A program made the translations under genes and the position numbers. The notes under the pieces are model-generated. The model was given only the letters and a program-made list of their open reading frames with translations. It searched no databases and was not told the DNA's origin. Positions 8,136 through 15,817 of a DNA stretch of 34,830 bases are shown here, one piece after another (the first letter of the stretch is position 1; every line of letters begins with the position of its first letter). The DNA is from Aquipseudomonas alcaligenes MRY13-0052 (GTDB lineage: Bacteria; Pseudomonadota; Gammaproteobacteria; Pseudomonadales; Pseudomonadaceae). The DNA lies in contig BATO01000069.1 in NCBI GenBank assembly GCA_000474255.1, forward strand, positions 1-34,830, in the 5' to 3' direction.

Positions 8136-8165
8136 GGGGCGCAACGGAGGTTGTGCCCCTTTTTT
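8136..8165 (+). terminator. Rho-independent terminator after sfnR
   Basis: A ten-pair stem (GGGGCGCAAC with GTTGTGCCCC, one G-U pair), a four-base loop, and six T's at 8160-8165. This is a classic intrinsic terminator for the sfnR transcript. Confidence 0.85.
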
Positions 8166-8262
8166 ATGGGGGTGTGGGTAGCGCGCAGCGAAACCCCTGC
8201 AGAGATCCAGTGCGGTTTAGTGGCGGTGCTTGAAATATCGAACAGTCGGTGCGTATTTTGTG

Positions 8263-8282
8263 CACGCCGCCATTTCGGCGTG
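8263..8282. promoter_or_regulatory. Inverted repeat in the leader of the glutamine-synthetase-like gene
   Basis: CACGCCG and CGGCGTG pair around CCATTT, starting 47 bases before the ATG at 8310. This could be an operator or a leader hairpin. No known regulator motif is recognised. Confidence 0.3.
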
Positions 8283-8309
8283 ACCGCAGTACCCACAAGG
8301 ATAATAAGC

Positions 8310-9653
8310 ATGACTACCGACGGCCCAGGTTCCCTCGCAGAACGACTGGCAGGCATCGACGAGATCGAGTGCGTCACCCCCGACCTGAACGGGGTGATGC
8401 GGGGCAAGGTGATGACCGGCGAGGGCTTCCTTTCCGGCCGCCGCTTGCAGCTGGCGCGTGGCGTGCTGCTGCAATGCATCATGGGTGGCTACCCGGCGGC
8501 GAAGTATTACGGCAGCGATGACGGCGACCTGGCCCTGGTGGCCGAGCCGAGCCAGGTGCACCGCCTGCCCTGGAGTTCCAACCCTCGCGCCCTGGCCATC
8601 TGCGATGCCCAGGAGCTGGATGGCTGCCCCTCCGGCCTGTCGACCCGCGGCCTGCTGCGCCGTGTGCTGGAGCGCTACGCCGCCCATGGCTGGGCGCCGG
8701 TGGTAGCCACCGAACTGGAGTTCTTCGTCTTCGCGCCCAACCCCGATCCGCACCAGCCGTTCCTGCCGCCGCTGGGCCTGGACGGGCGCCGCGAGGACGG
8801 TTGCTCGGCCTTCAGCGTGACCTCCAACAACGGCCTGCGCCCGTTCTTCGAGGAGGTGTATGCCTGCATGGAGCTGCTGGGCATGCCCCGCGATACCTTC
8901 ATGCACGAGATGGGTGTGAGCCAGTTCGAGATCAACCTGCTGCACGGTGATGCGCTGCTGCTGGCGGACCAGACCTTCCTGTTCAAGCACATGCTCAAGG
9001 AAGTGGCGCTCAAGCACGGAGTGACGGTGGTGTGCATGGCCAAGCCGCTGGCGCATACGCCGGGCAGTTCGATGCACATCCACCAAAGTGTGGTGGAGAT
9101 CGACGGCGGGCGGAATATTTTCAGCGATGGGGCGGGCGAGGCGACCGATGCCTTCTACCATTTCATTGGCGGGCAGCAGGCGGCGATGGCGGATTTCACC
9201 GGGCTGTTCGCGCCGAACGTGAATTCCTACCAGCGTCTCTGTCATCCTTACGCGTCGCCGAACAATGCTTGCTGGTCCCACGACAACCGTGCGGCGGGGC
9301 TGCGCATTCCGGCCAGTGCGCCGGTGGCGCGGCGGGTGGAGAACCGCCTGCCCGGCGCCGACGCCAACCCGTACCTGGCCATTGCGGCCAGCCTGGCGGC
9401 GGGGTTGCACGGCATGGAACAGCGGATCGCGCCGAGCGCGCCCATGCAGGGCGAGTTCGATATTCCCGAATCCCTGGTCCTGCCCTGTACCCTGCATGCC
9501 GCTCTGGAGCGTCTGAAACGCAGTGATCTGGCCCGGGAACTGTTCGGGGATGAGTTCATCGAAGGCTACATCGCCACCAAGACGATGGAGCTGAGCAGCT
9601 TCTTCGACCAGATCACCCCCTGGGAGCGCCGCGTGTTGGCTGCCCAGGCGTAG
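8310..9653 (+). CDS. Glutamine-synthetase-family enzyme (gamma-glutamylpolyamine synthetase type)
   Basis: The 447-residue product has the glutamine synthetase fold. It has an N-terminal beta-grasp part (IECVTPDLNGVMRGKVM), the metal-binding glutamates in ATELEFFVF near residue 135, SSMHIHQS near 254, FAPNVNSYQRL, and the family end NRLPGADANPYLAIAASLAAGL. It is shorter and more divergent than GlnA and matches the PuuA/Pau/SpuI-like group, which joins glutamate to amines such as putrescine or spermidine, or to ethanolamine, using ATP. The amine here is not readable. The ATG is preceded by AAGGATAA. In-frame extension to 8124 runs through the upstream terminator and is rejected. A transporter gene follows 60 bases later. 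No other polyamine genes are near. Confidence 0.88.
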   Translation: MTTDGPGSLAERLAGIDEIECVTPDLNGVMRGKVMTGEGFLSGRRLQLARGVLLQCIMGGYPAAKYYGSDDGDLALVAEPSQVHRLPWSSNPRALAICDAQELDGCPSGLSTRGLLRRVLERYAAHGWAPVVATELEFFVFAPNPDPHQPFLPPLGLDGRREDGCSAFSVTSNNGLRPFFEEVYACMELLGMPRDTFMHEMGVSQFEINLLHGDALLLADQTFLFKHMLKEVALKHGVTVVCMAKPLAHTPGSSMHIHQSVVEIDGGRNIFSDGAGEATDAFYHFIGGQQAAMADFTGLFAPNVNSYQRLCHPYASPNNACWSHDNRAAGLRIPASAPVARRVENRLPGADANPYLAIAASLAAGLHGMEQRIAPSAPMQGEFDIPESLVLPCTLHAALERLKRSDLARELFGDEFIEGYIATKTMELSSFFDQITPWERRVLAAQA

Positions 9654-9663
9654 CATCCCCCTT

Positions 9664-9687
9664 GCGGGCCGCGCGTTGCGGCCCGCC
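9664..9687. other. GC hairpin between the synthetase and transporter genes
   Basis: GCGGGCCGC and GCGGCCCGC pair around GCGTT just after the synthetase stop. No T-run follows, so it may attenuate transcription or stabilise the message rather than end transcription fully. Confidence 0.4.
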
Positions 9688-9713
9688 CTGTTCAAGGAGC
9701 GCATGGAAAGCCA

Positions 9714-11018
9714 ATGGGTCGTGTCTTGAAGTCGTTTCGTGCCCTTTACTTCGCCACGCTGCTGATGCTGATCGGCTCCGGCCTGCTGAGTACCTACCTG
9801 GGCCTGCGCCTGGCCGCCGATAAGGTGGACGGGCTCTGGGTGGGCGCGCTGATGGCGGCCAACTACCTGGGCCTGATCCTCGGCGGCAAGCTGGGGCATC
9901 GGCTGATCGCGCGGGTGGGGCATATCCGCGCCTATGTCGCGTGCGCCGGGCTGGTGACGGCGGCGGTGCTGGGGCATGGCCTGATCAACTGGCTGCCGGC
10001 CTGGCTGTTCATGCGCATGCTGGTGGGCTTGGGGATGATGTGCCAGTACATGGTCATCGAGAGCTGGCTGACCGAGCAGGCGGAGGCCGGCCAGCGTGGC
10101 CAGGTGTTCGCCGGCTACATGGTGGCCTCCTACCTCGGCCTGGTGCTGGGCCAGTTGGTGCTGGTGCTGCACCCGGGGCTGGGCCCCGAGCTGCTGATGC
10201 TGGTGGCGATGTGCTTCGCGCTGTGCCTGGTGCCGGTGGCGGTGACCCGCAAGATCCACCCCGCGCCCTTGCACCCGGCGCCCCTGGAGCCGCGCTTCTT
10301 CATCAAGCGGGTGCCGCAGTCGATGACCACGGTGCTGATCTCCGGCCTGATGCTGGGTTCCTTCTACGGCCTGGCGCCGCTCTATGCCACGCGCCAGGGG
10401 CTGAGCACCGAGCAGATCGGCCTGTTCATGGGCTTCTGCATCCTCGCCGGGCTGCTGGTGCAGTGGCCGTTGGGCTGGCTGTCTGACCGCCACGACCGCG
10501 CCATGCTGATCCGCACCATCGCCGCGCTGCTGGTGCTGGCGGCGCTTCCCCTGGCGCTGATGCCGCAGGTGCCGATGGAGATGCTGTTCCCCATGGGCTT
10601 CCTGGTGTGCATGCTGCAGTTCACCCTCTACCCGCTGGCGGTGGCCTTCTCCAACGACCATATCGAGGCGGAGCGGCGGGTTTCGCTGACCGCGATGCTG
10701 CTGATCACCTTCGGCGTGGGCGCGAGCATCGGCCCGCTGGTGACCGGCGCGTTGATGAAGCAGGTGGGGCCGAACATGTTCTATGCCTTCGCCAGCGTCT
10801 GCGCCCTGGTGCTGGTGCTGCGGGTACGGCCCGACAAGGTCACCGGCCTGCACCGCGTCGACGAGGCGCCGTTGCACCACGTGGCGACCCCGGAAGTCAG
10901 CTCGCCCCTGGTGGCCGCCCTCGACCCGCGCGTTGACGAGCAGGTGGTGCACGAGCAGATGGGCGGCGACAGCTTCACCCCGCCGCCTCCGGCGCCTGAG
11001 GAGCCCCGTCCCAGCTGA
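9714..11018 (+). CDS. MFS transporter (YcaD-like)
   Basis: The 434-residue product is an integral membrane protein with about 12 hydrophobic segments in two halves separated by a polar loop near residues 170-205. It then has a hydrophilic tail of roughly 70 residues rich in Pro, Glu and Asp. Family marks include GLWVGALMAANYLGLILGG, the MVIESWLTEQA stretch typical of the YcaD-like branch, and GWLSDRHDRAMLIR in the second half. The substrate is unknown. Lying 60 bases downstream of a glutamate-amine ligase-like gene, it could carry a related amine or amino acid, but this is a guess from position. The start at 9714 uses GGAAAG as the ribosome site. A stronger AAGGAG at 9694 instead serves an overlapping eight-codon frame from 9703 (ending TGA at 9729), which might couple or damp translation. 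Confidence 0.87.
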   Translation: MGRVLKSFRALYFATLLMLIGSGLLSTYLGLRLAADKVDGLWVGALMAANYLGLILGGKLGHRLIARVGHIRAYVACAGLVTAAVLGHGLINWLPAWLFMRMLVGLGMMCQYMVIESWLTEQAEAGQRGQVFAGYMVASYLGLVLGQLVLVLHPGLGPELLMLVAMCFALCLVPVAVTRKIHPAPLHPAPLEPRFFIKRVPQSMTTVLISGLMLGSFYGLAPLYATRQGLSTEQIGLFMGFCILAGLLVQWPLGWLSDRHDRAMLIRTIAALLVLAALPLALMPQVPMEMLFPMGFLVCMLQFTLYPLAVAFSNDHIEAERRVSLTAMLLITFGVGASIGPLVTGALMKQVGPNMFYAFASVCALVLVLRVRPDKVTGLHRVDEAPLHHVATPEVSSPLVAALDPRVDEQVVHEQMGGDSFTPPPPAPEEPRPS

Positions 11019-11235
11019 GGGTGACAGGTACTCCCTGCGGCCCCGTTCGTACCCGGGGCCGGCCATTCCAATCGTTACAGGCAGACGCCATGACCCACGG
11101 GCAGATCCCGGGGCGTGGCGGCCTGCGCCCCATGAAAACGGCTGCCAGTGCTGTGGGCGCTGGGTCGGCTGGGGGCTTGTAGGGGGTGTGTCGAGAGGGG
11201 AGGCGCCGGTCGCGGAGGCGAGCGGCGCGGGAGGA
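11019..11235. other. Convergent intergenic region, no gene supported
   Basis: The gap lies between convergent genes. It holds a GC hairpin (GGCCCCG at 11039-11045 with CGGGGCC at 11054-11060) about 20 bases after the transporter stop, a possible terminator without a T-run. A 30-codon frame at 11090-11182 lacks a good ribosome site and recognisable content. I see nothing else. Confidence 0.5.
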
Positions 11236-11985
11236 CTAGAACAGGTCGTCCTTGTCGAAGCGGCGGGCTTCGCGCTGCAGCTGATAGACGAAGCGCTCGA
11301 TCAGGCGTTGCTCCTGGCCGCTGGAGCGGTAGAAGCGCATGCCGGCGAAGGTCATGTCGAGCTTCTCGTCATAGCTGGCATGGCGCAGCTCGACGGCGGC
11401 GACCAGGGTGCCCACCGGCAGCTGGGCGCTGAGGCGTTCGTAAACCTGGCCGGCTTGCAGGCGGCTGGTGAGGTCACCGGAGAAGCGCAGTTTGCAGCCG
11501 GTGGCGGAGATATCCAGCATGTGCCCAGGCAAGCCCTTGGGCAGTTTGTCGCCGGCCAGTTCGATGACCACCAGCTGGCTGAGCATCAGCGGCGCGCGGA
11601 AGGCGTTGCGGCGCTGGTGGTAGATCACCTCTTCGGGCAGCGGGCACCAGTAGCAGGCGTCGCCTTCGAACTCACCGACACGGACCGGCTGCGGGCATTC
11701 CCAGGCGATGCGCACGCCATCGCGGAAACCTTCCACACGGAAACTTTCACCGTTGCGCAGGAAGCGCTCGCCATCGTTGGGAATCATCTCGTCGAGGGCC
11801 AGCAGCTTCTTGTCCTTGTCGATCTCGACCAGGTAGCTCTGGAAGCGCTGGCTGCGCTCGTGGAAGGTGATGATCAGCGGGTCGTGGTTTTGCTGCAGCA
11901 GACGAAGATTGGCGTGAATCTCCACCGGTGCCTTCAGCACCTTGGGCGGTTGCGGCCCATCTTCTTCGATAAACGCATTGGACAC
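11236..11985 (-). CDS. flgZ: Flagellar brake protein FlgZ (YcgR family, PilZ domain)
   Basis: The roughly 249-residue product has an N-terminal YcgR domain (about 15-115) and a PilZ domain (about 120-240). The cyclic-di-GMP signature is intact: RRNAFR with Arg126 and Arg130, and D158-I-S-A-T-G163. On binding cyclic-di-GMP, such proteins act on the flagellar motor to slow swimming or switch off swarming. Its place at the end of the flgA-flgM-flgN side is the usual Pseudomonas flgZ position. The start is a GTG at 11985 ([10 protein letters not shown]), preceded by GGAGAG at nine bases. A further GTG at 12006 would add seven residues and cannot be excluded. Whether it has its own promoter is not clear; the gap to flgN is about 84 bases. 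Confidence 0.9.
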   Translation of the reverse strand: MSNAFIEEDGPQPPKVLKAPVEIHANLRLLQQNHDPLIITFHERSQRFQSYLVEIDKDKKLLALDEMIPNDGERFLRNGESFRVEGFRDGVRIAWECPQPVRVGEFEGDACYWCPLPEEVIYHQRRNAFRAPLMLSQLVVIELAGDKLPKGLPGHMLDISATGCKLRFSGDLTSRLQAGQVYERLSAQLPVGTLVAAVELRHASYDEKLDMTFAGMRFYRSSGQEQRLIERFVYQLQREARRFDKDDLF

Positions 11986-12069
11986 GGTCCAGGACTCTCC
12001 AAGCACGAAAGACTTCCGGCACTAGCATACTGGCAATTTGCCGGTAATGTCGTCGTGCCGTTGTTGTTA

Positions 12070-12537
12070 TCAGGCCTGGCTAAGCGGGCGCTGTCGCTGG
12101 ATTTTAGCGGCACCGCCACGGCTGTCATAGAGGCTGGGCGCATCCTGACCGCGGAGAATCGCCAAGGTGCTGCCAACCGAGGCCTGGTTCGCACGAATCA
12201 GCCGGCCATTGCGCTGGTTGGCGTTCTGGCACTGCTCGAGCACGGCGCTCAGTTCTTCGCTGCGGGCAATGAGATCGGCCCCCAGTGGCGAGGTTTCGGC
12301 GAGGGTGTGCAGGCCGGTGCGGTCGGCGCTGAGGCCAAGGGCCACAAGTGCTTCGGTGCGCTGCTTGCCATGGGCATCGAGCAGGGCGAGCAGGGGCTGC
12401 TTGTCGGCGAGGATTTTTTCGAGGTGGCCCAGGTCACGCTCGGTGAGGGCCTTGAATTCGGTATCGATCAGCTCAAGCAACTGCTGGGCGTGGCCGATAT
12501 CGTGGGTGAACAGGTCGAGCAGGATAGTGTCTTGCAT
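12070..12537 (-). CDS. flgN: Flagellar export chaperone FlgN
   Basis: The 155-residue product is largely helical with the FlgN pattern: LLDLFTHDIGHAQQLLELIDTEFKALTERDLGHLEKILADKQPLLALLDAH, then a second helix with SEELSAVLEQCQNANQRNGRLI. FlgN is the cytosolic chaperone that escorts the hook-junction proteins FlgK and FlgL, both encoded at 24368-27710, to the flagellar export gate. The Gln/Arg-rich tail fits the variable C-terminus of the family. The ATG at 12537 is chosen. A TTG at 12564 would add nine residues, but neither has a strong ribosome site, so translation may be coupled to flgM 49 bases upstream. It is co-transcribed with flgM. Confidence 0.92.
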   Translation of the reverse strand: MQDTILLDLFTHDIGHAQQLLELIDTEFKALTERDLGHLEKILADKQPLLALLDAHGKQRTEALVALGLSADRTGLHTLAETSPLGADLIARSEELSAVLEQCQNANQRNGRLIRANQASVGSTLAILRGQDAPSLYDSRGGAAKIQRQRPLSQA

Positions 12538-12586
12538 CGCGGGCTCTGGGGATTGGGCGTCCAATATCCCCAGCGCTGCCCTGAGA

Positions 12587-12931
12587 CTAGCGCTGGGATT
12601 CGAAGTCGAGCAATTTGCTGGCCACGCGCTGACTGTCTACCTGATAGGAGCCGTCGGCAATGGCCTGTTTCAGTTTTTCGACGCGTTCCTTGTCCACGGT
12701 GGGCAGGTCACGCAGTTTGTCGGTGGCTTTCTGCAGGTTCTGCGCATCGCTGCTCAGCTGCACGTTTTCACCGGTCTTGGCGGTCTTGGCCGCATCGGCA
12801 CTGGCCGTTTGCGACGGAGTCGTGGTCGAGCCTGCGACGGCTTCGTTCTTGCCGCCGGACTGGGCATTGCTCGTACGGCCCGTACCGGGCGGCGTAGCGG
12901 CGTTATTCAGCCGGTTGAAGTCGATGACCAT
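12587..12931 (-). CDS. flgM: Anti-sigma-28 factor FlgM
   Basis: The 114-residue product has a short N-terminal export region ([10 protein letters not shown]), a disordered Ala/Thr/Ser/Gly-rich middle, and the C-terminal sigma-28-binding helices ([38 protein letters not shown] then [15 protein letters not shown]). FlgM holds FliA inactive until the hook-basal body is complete, then leaves through the export channel. AGAGG precedes the ATG. A sigma-28 promoter with near-perfect consensus lies at 12969-12995, so FliA drives its own inhibitor. The longer frame to 12979 runs into that promoter and is rejected. Confidence 0.95.
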   Translation of the reverse strand: MVIDFNRLNNAATPPGTGRTSNAQSGGKNEAVAGSTTTPSQTASADAAKTAKTGENVQLSSDAQNLQKATDKLRDLPTVDKERVEKLKQAIADGSYQVDSQRVASKLLDFESQR

Positions 12932-12968
12932 GATGCAAAACCTCTGGGTGTTTGGACGCTTACCGACG

Positions 12969-12995
12969 CTATCGGCCATGCGGAAATAAACTTTA
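12969..12995 (-). promoter_or_regulatory. Sigma-28 (FliA) promoter of flgMN
   Basis: On the minus strand TAAAGTTT, an 11-base spacer, then GCCGATAG. This matches TAAAGTTT-N11-GCCGATAA at 15 of 16 positions. It lies 38 bases upstream of the flgM ATG. FliA control of flgMN is established in Pseudomonas. Confidence 0.9.
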
Positions 12996-13095
12996 GGGCA
13001 AATTTCCGATTTTTTTCCGGCCCCCGGAAGCGACGTAGAAACGGCACTCTACACGAGATGGCGTATTTGCATACAAGACTCGTGCCTAACCAAGG

Positions 13096-13857
13096 TTACA
13101 TCGCCACCTCGACCTGGCCGGGCCCGGTGACCCGCGCCTTGACCACTCGCTTGGACTGCAGGTTGCGCACCCTGATCTGCTGCCCGGGGGAGCCGTCGGA
13201 GAGCGCCTCGCCGGGCATGCGCACGCTGATGCTGGTGCTCTTGGCGATGATCACCACCTGGTCGCCCTTGCGGATCACCTCGGCCATTTCCAGGTGCACC
13301 GGTGCCAGCACCTGGTCGGCGACCACGGCACGGGTGAGCTTGTAGCCCTCTACCTGTGCCGGGTCGGTCAGGTAGCCCTGGTTGAGCAGGCCCACCTCGC
13401 GTTCCACCAGGTTGTAGTCGTCCGCACTGACGACTGCCCCACGGCGCAGCGGACGGGCTACTACTATTACTTCGCGGAACAGCCGGACCTGCGCGGGGAC
13501 GTAGACGCTCCATGGCGTGCTGCCTTCGCAGCGCACGCCGACGGTGACCCGGCCGATGGGTTGTGCCGGGCTTTCGAGTGTGACCGTCAATTCCCTGTCG
13601 CAGGCCGCCAGGCGCAACCTGGGGTCGAGCCGGTTGATCTGGATGTCGTAACGACCGGGGATATTGTTGGTCTGCAGATAATCCTCCACCGTGAACTCAA
13701 GAAAGCCTTGGGTGGAGCCGATAAGGACTTCGGGCGATGTGAGTTCCTCCGCCGAGGCGCTGTTGTGGCCGAGGCAGAACAAAACAGGTAAAACGACCTT
13801 AAAAAGGTGGCGGCGTTGTGCCATCGTGTGTCGGAAAATCGTCGTCATAGCGTTCAT
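13096..13857 (-). CDS. flgA: Flagellar P-ring assembly chaperone FlgA
   Basis: Up to 253 residues. After a signal peptide (RRHLFK, hydrophobic VVLPVLFCLG, likely cleavage after SASA) comes the FlgA N-terminal part, then the SAF-like domain (YVPAQVRLFREVIVVARPLRRGAVVSADDYNLVERE) and the C-terminal barrel with GDQVVIIAKSTSISVRMPGEALSDGSPGQQIRVRN. FlgA is periplasmic and helps FlgI assemble into the P ring. The start is uncertain. None of the three candidate ATGs (13857, 13848, 13824) has a ribosome site. A sigma-54-like promoter at 13870-13885 would put the transcript start about two bases before the first ATG, which favours 13824. That start also gives the most normal signal peptide (242 residues). 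It diverges from cheV. Confidence 0.9.
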   Translation of the reverse strand: MNAMTTIFRHTMAQRRHLFKVVLPVLFCLGHNSASAEELTSPEVLIGSTQGFLEFTVEDYLQTNNIPGRYDIQINRLDPRLRLAACDRELTVTLESPAQPIGRVTVGVRCEGSTPWSVYVPAQVRLFREVIVVARPLRRGAVVSADDYNLVEREVGLLNQGYLTDPAQVEGYKLTRAVVADQVLAPVHLEMAEVIRKGDQVVIIAKSTSISVRMPGEALSDGSPGQQIRVRNLQSKRVVKARVTGPGQVEVAM

Positions 13858-13869
13858 ATCAAGATCAAA

Positions 13870-13885
13870 AGCAAGGCCCGTGCCG
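13870..13885 (-). promoter_or_regulatory. Probable sigma-54 promoter of flgA
   Basis: On the minus strand the sequence is CGGCACGGGCCTTGCT. It differs from TGGCACG-N4-TTGCW only in the first base and has correct GG/GC spacing. The predicted start is near 13859, almost on top of the first possible flgA ATG. Confidence 0.7.
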
Positions 13886-13895
13886 CCTGCTACTC

Positions 13896-13922
13896 TAAGG
13901 CGAAGCGTGCTGAAGCTAATAA
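13896..13922 (+). promoter_or_regulatory. Possible sigma-28 promoter of cheVR
   Basis: TAAGGCGA, an 11-base spacer, GCTAATAA. The -10 half matches GCCGATAA at six of eight bases, the -35 half is weaker, and the spacing is exact. cheVR is known as FliA-dependent in Pseudomonas, which supports the call. It lies 16 bases before the cheV ATG. Confidence 0.45.
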
Positions 13923-13937
13923 CGGGAGAGTCCTGGC

Positions 13938-14870
13938 ATGGCCGGTGTATTGGATTCGGTTAACCAGCGTACGCAACTGGTCGGTCAGAACCGGCTGGAG
14001 TTGCTGCTGTTCCGGCTGGATGGGACCCAGCTATACGGGATCAACGTGTTCAAGGTGAAGGAGGTGCTGCAGTGCCCCAAGCTCACCATCATGCCCAAGT
14101 CGAGCCCTGTGGTTCGCGGCGTGGCCAATATCCGTGGGGGCACCATCCCGATTCTCGACCTGGCCATGGCCACCGGTCGACGTGGCCTCGATGACCTGAA
14201 GAACAGCTTCGTCATCATCACGGAATACAACACCAAGGTGCAGGGGTTCCTGGTGCGCTCGGTGGAGCGCATCGTCAACATGAACTGGGAGGAGATCCAT
14301 CCGCCACCCAAGGGCACCGGTCGTGAGCATTACCTGACCGCGGTTACCCGGGTCGACAAGAACCTGGTGGAGATCATCGACGTGGAGAAGATCCTCGCCG
14401 AGGTCGCACCGACTTCCGAAGTGATTTCCGAGGGCGTGATCGACCAGAACACCCAAGCCAGTGCCGTGACCAAGCGGGTGCTGATCGTCGACGACTCGTC
14501 GGTGGCCCGCAAGCAGCTGATCCGTTGCCTGGAGACCGTCGGCGTCGAGGTCACCGCGCTCAACGATGGCCGGCAGGCATACAACTACCTGCATGACCTG
14601 GTGGAGCAGGGCAAGGCGCCGGAGAAGGAGCTGTTGATGATCATCTCCGACATCGAGATGCCGGAAATGGACGGTTATACGTTGACGGCGGAGATCCGAG
14701 GCGATGCGAGAATGCAGAAACTGCACATCCTCCTGCATACTTCGCTTTCCGGCGTGTTCAACCAGGCGATGGTGAAGAAGGTCGGCGCGGATGATTTCCT
14801 CGCCAAGTTCCGACCCGATGACCTGGCTGCACGTGTGATCGAGCGGATCAGAATCGCGGATGGCGGCTGA
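13938..14870 (+). CDS. cheV: Chemotaxis coupling protein CheV
   Basis: The 310-residue product has an N-terminal CheW-like domain (about 15-160; LLLFRLDGTQLYGINVFKVKEVL and VRGVANIRGGTIPILDL) and a C-terminal receiver domain (about 178-308). The receiver is complete: acidic pair Asp185-Asp186, phosphorylated Asp238 in ISDIEMPEMDGY, Thr268/Ser269, and Lys290 in the place of the conserved lysine. CheV links chemoreceptors to CheA and can be phosphorylated, probably to help adaptation. GGGAGA precedes the ATG. It lies 25 bases before cheR, so the two adaptation genes form one unit. It diverges from flgA. Confidence 0.95.
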   Translation: MAGVLDSVNQRTQLVGQNRLELLLFRLDGTQLYGINVFKVKEVLQCPKLTIMPKSSPVVRGVANIRGGTIPILDLAMATGRRGLDDLKNSFVIITEYNTKVQGFLVRSVERIVNMNWEEIHPPPKGTGREHYLTAVTRVDKNLVEIIDVEKILAEVAPTSEVISEGVIDQNTQASAVTKRVLIVDDSSVARKQLIRCLETVGVEVTALNDGRQAYNYLHDLVEQGKAPEKELLMIISDIEMPEMDGYTLTAEIRGDARMQKLHILLHTSLSGVFNQAMVKKVGADDFLAKFRPDDLAARVIERIRIADGG

Positions 14871-14895
14871 GGGATGATTCCCCCAGGAAACAGAT

Positions 14896-15741
14896 ATGAA
14901 TGAGGCGGGCCTAGTGTCTTCAGGTAACTTGGATTTCGAGCAGTTCCGGATCTTCCTGGAAAAAACCTGCGGCATCCTGCTGGGAAGCAACAAGCAGTAC
15001 CTGGTATCCAGCCGCCTTAACAAGCTGATGGAACAGAACGGCATCAAGTCGCTGGGTGAGCTGATACAGAAGATCCAGGGTTCCCCGCGTGGCGGCCTGC
15101 GCGAGCAGGTCGTCGATGCCATGACCACCAACGAGACCTTGTGGTTTCGCGACACCTATCCCTTCGAGGTGCTGAAGAGCCGGGTGCTGCCGGAAATGAT
15201 CAAGGCCTCGCCGAACCAGCCGCTGCGCATCTGGTCGGCCGCCAGCTCTTCCGGGCAGGAGCCGTTCTCCCTGTCCATGGCAATCGACGAGTTCGAGAAG
15301 GTCAACCTGGGCCAGCTCAAGGCCGGCGTGCGCATCGTCGCCACCGACCTGTCCAGCTCGATGCTCGCCGCCTGCAAGGCCGGCGAGTACGACAGCCTGG
15401 CGATGGGGCGCGGGCTTTCCCAGGAACGCCTCACCCGCTACTTCGACCCCAAGGGGCCGGGGCGCTGGGTGGTCAAGCCGGCTATCCGCAACCGTGTCGA
15501 GTTCCGTGCGCTGAACCTGCTGGACAGCTACGCGGCGCTGGGCAAGTTCGACATCGTGTTCTGCCGCAACGTGCTGATCTACTTCTCCGCCGAGGTGAAG
15601 AAGGACATCCTCACGCGCATCCACGCGACGCTGAAGCCCGGTGGCTATCTGTTCCTCGGTGCGTCCGAGGCGCTCAATGGCCTGCCGGAGCTGTACCAGA
15701 TGGTGCAGTGCAGCCCGGGGATCATCTACAAGGTCAAATGA
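14896..15741 (+). CDS. cheR: Chemoreceptor methyltransferase CheR
   Basis: The 281-residue product has the small N-terminal helical CheR domain (about 11-75) and an S-adenosylmethionine-dependent methyltransferase domain. Marks are TTNETLWFRDTYPFEVL (77-93), the SAM-binding LRIWSAASSSGQEPFSLSM (110-128), VATDLSSSML, VEFRALNLLD, and FDIVFCRNVLIYF. It methylates glutamates of chemoreceptors, setting adaptation during chemotaxis. AGGAAAC lies upstream of the ATG. A strong terminator follows directly, so cheV-cheR is a closed two-gene unit. Confidence 0.96.
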   Translation: MNEAGLVSSGNLDFEQFRIFLEKTCGILLGSNKQYLVSSRLNKLMEQNGIKSLGELIQKIQGSPRGGLREQVVDAMTTNETLWFRDTYPFEVLKSRVLPEMIKASPNQPLRIWSAASSSGQEPFSLSMAIDEFEKVNLGQLKAGVRIVATDLSSSMLAACKAGEYDSLAMGRGLSQERLTRYFDPKGPGRWVVKPAIRNRVEFRALNLLDSYAALGKFDIVFCRNVLIYFSAEVKKDILTRIHATLKPGGYLFLGASEALNGLPELYQMVQCSPGIIYKVK

Positions 15742-15760
15742 CCGGGTAGCGCGACATGGG

Positions 15761-15787
15761 AAAGGGAGGCGAAAGCCTCCCTTTTTA
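15761..15787. terminator. Bidirectional-looking terminator after cheR
   Basis: AAAGGGAGGC and GCCTCCCTTT form a ten-pair stem with a GAAA loop, followed by T's at 15782-15786. It terminates cheVR. Because of the A's on the left, it could also serve the convergent ohr gene. Confidence 0.9.
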
Positions 15788-15817
15788 TTGGCCTGCTTTA
15801 TTTGCCTGCGGGCGGGC

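Noticed and set aside
8217-11066. A 949-codon minus-strand open frame
   Set aside because: It is antisense to the synthetase and transporter genes and is His/Gln/Arg-rich, typical of GC-rich shadow frames. No family match is recognised.
11090-11182. A 30-codon frame in the transporter-flgZ gap
   Set aside because: Weak ribosome site, low-complexity Gly/Ala content, and no recognised family.
10783-12897. A 704-codon plus-strand open frame
   Set aside because: It runs antisense through flgZ, flgN and flgM, which are clearly real on the other strand.
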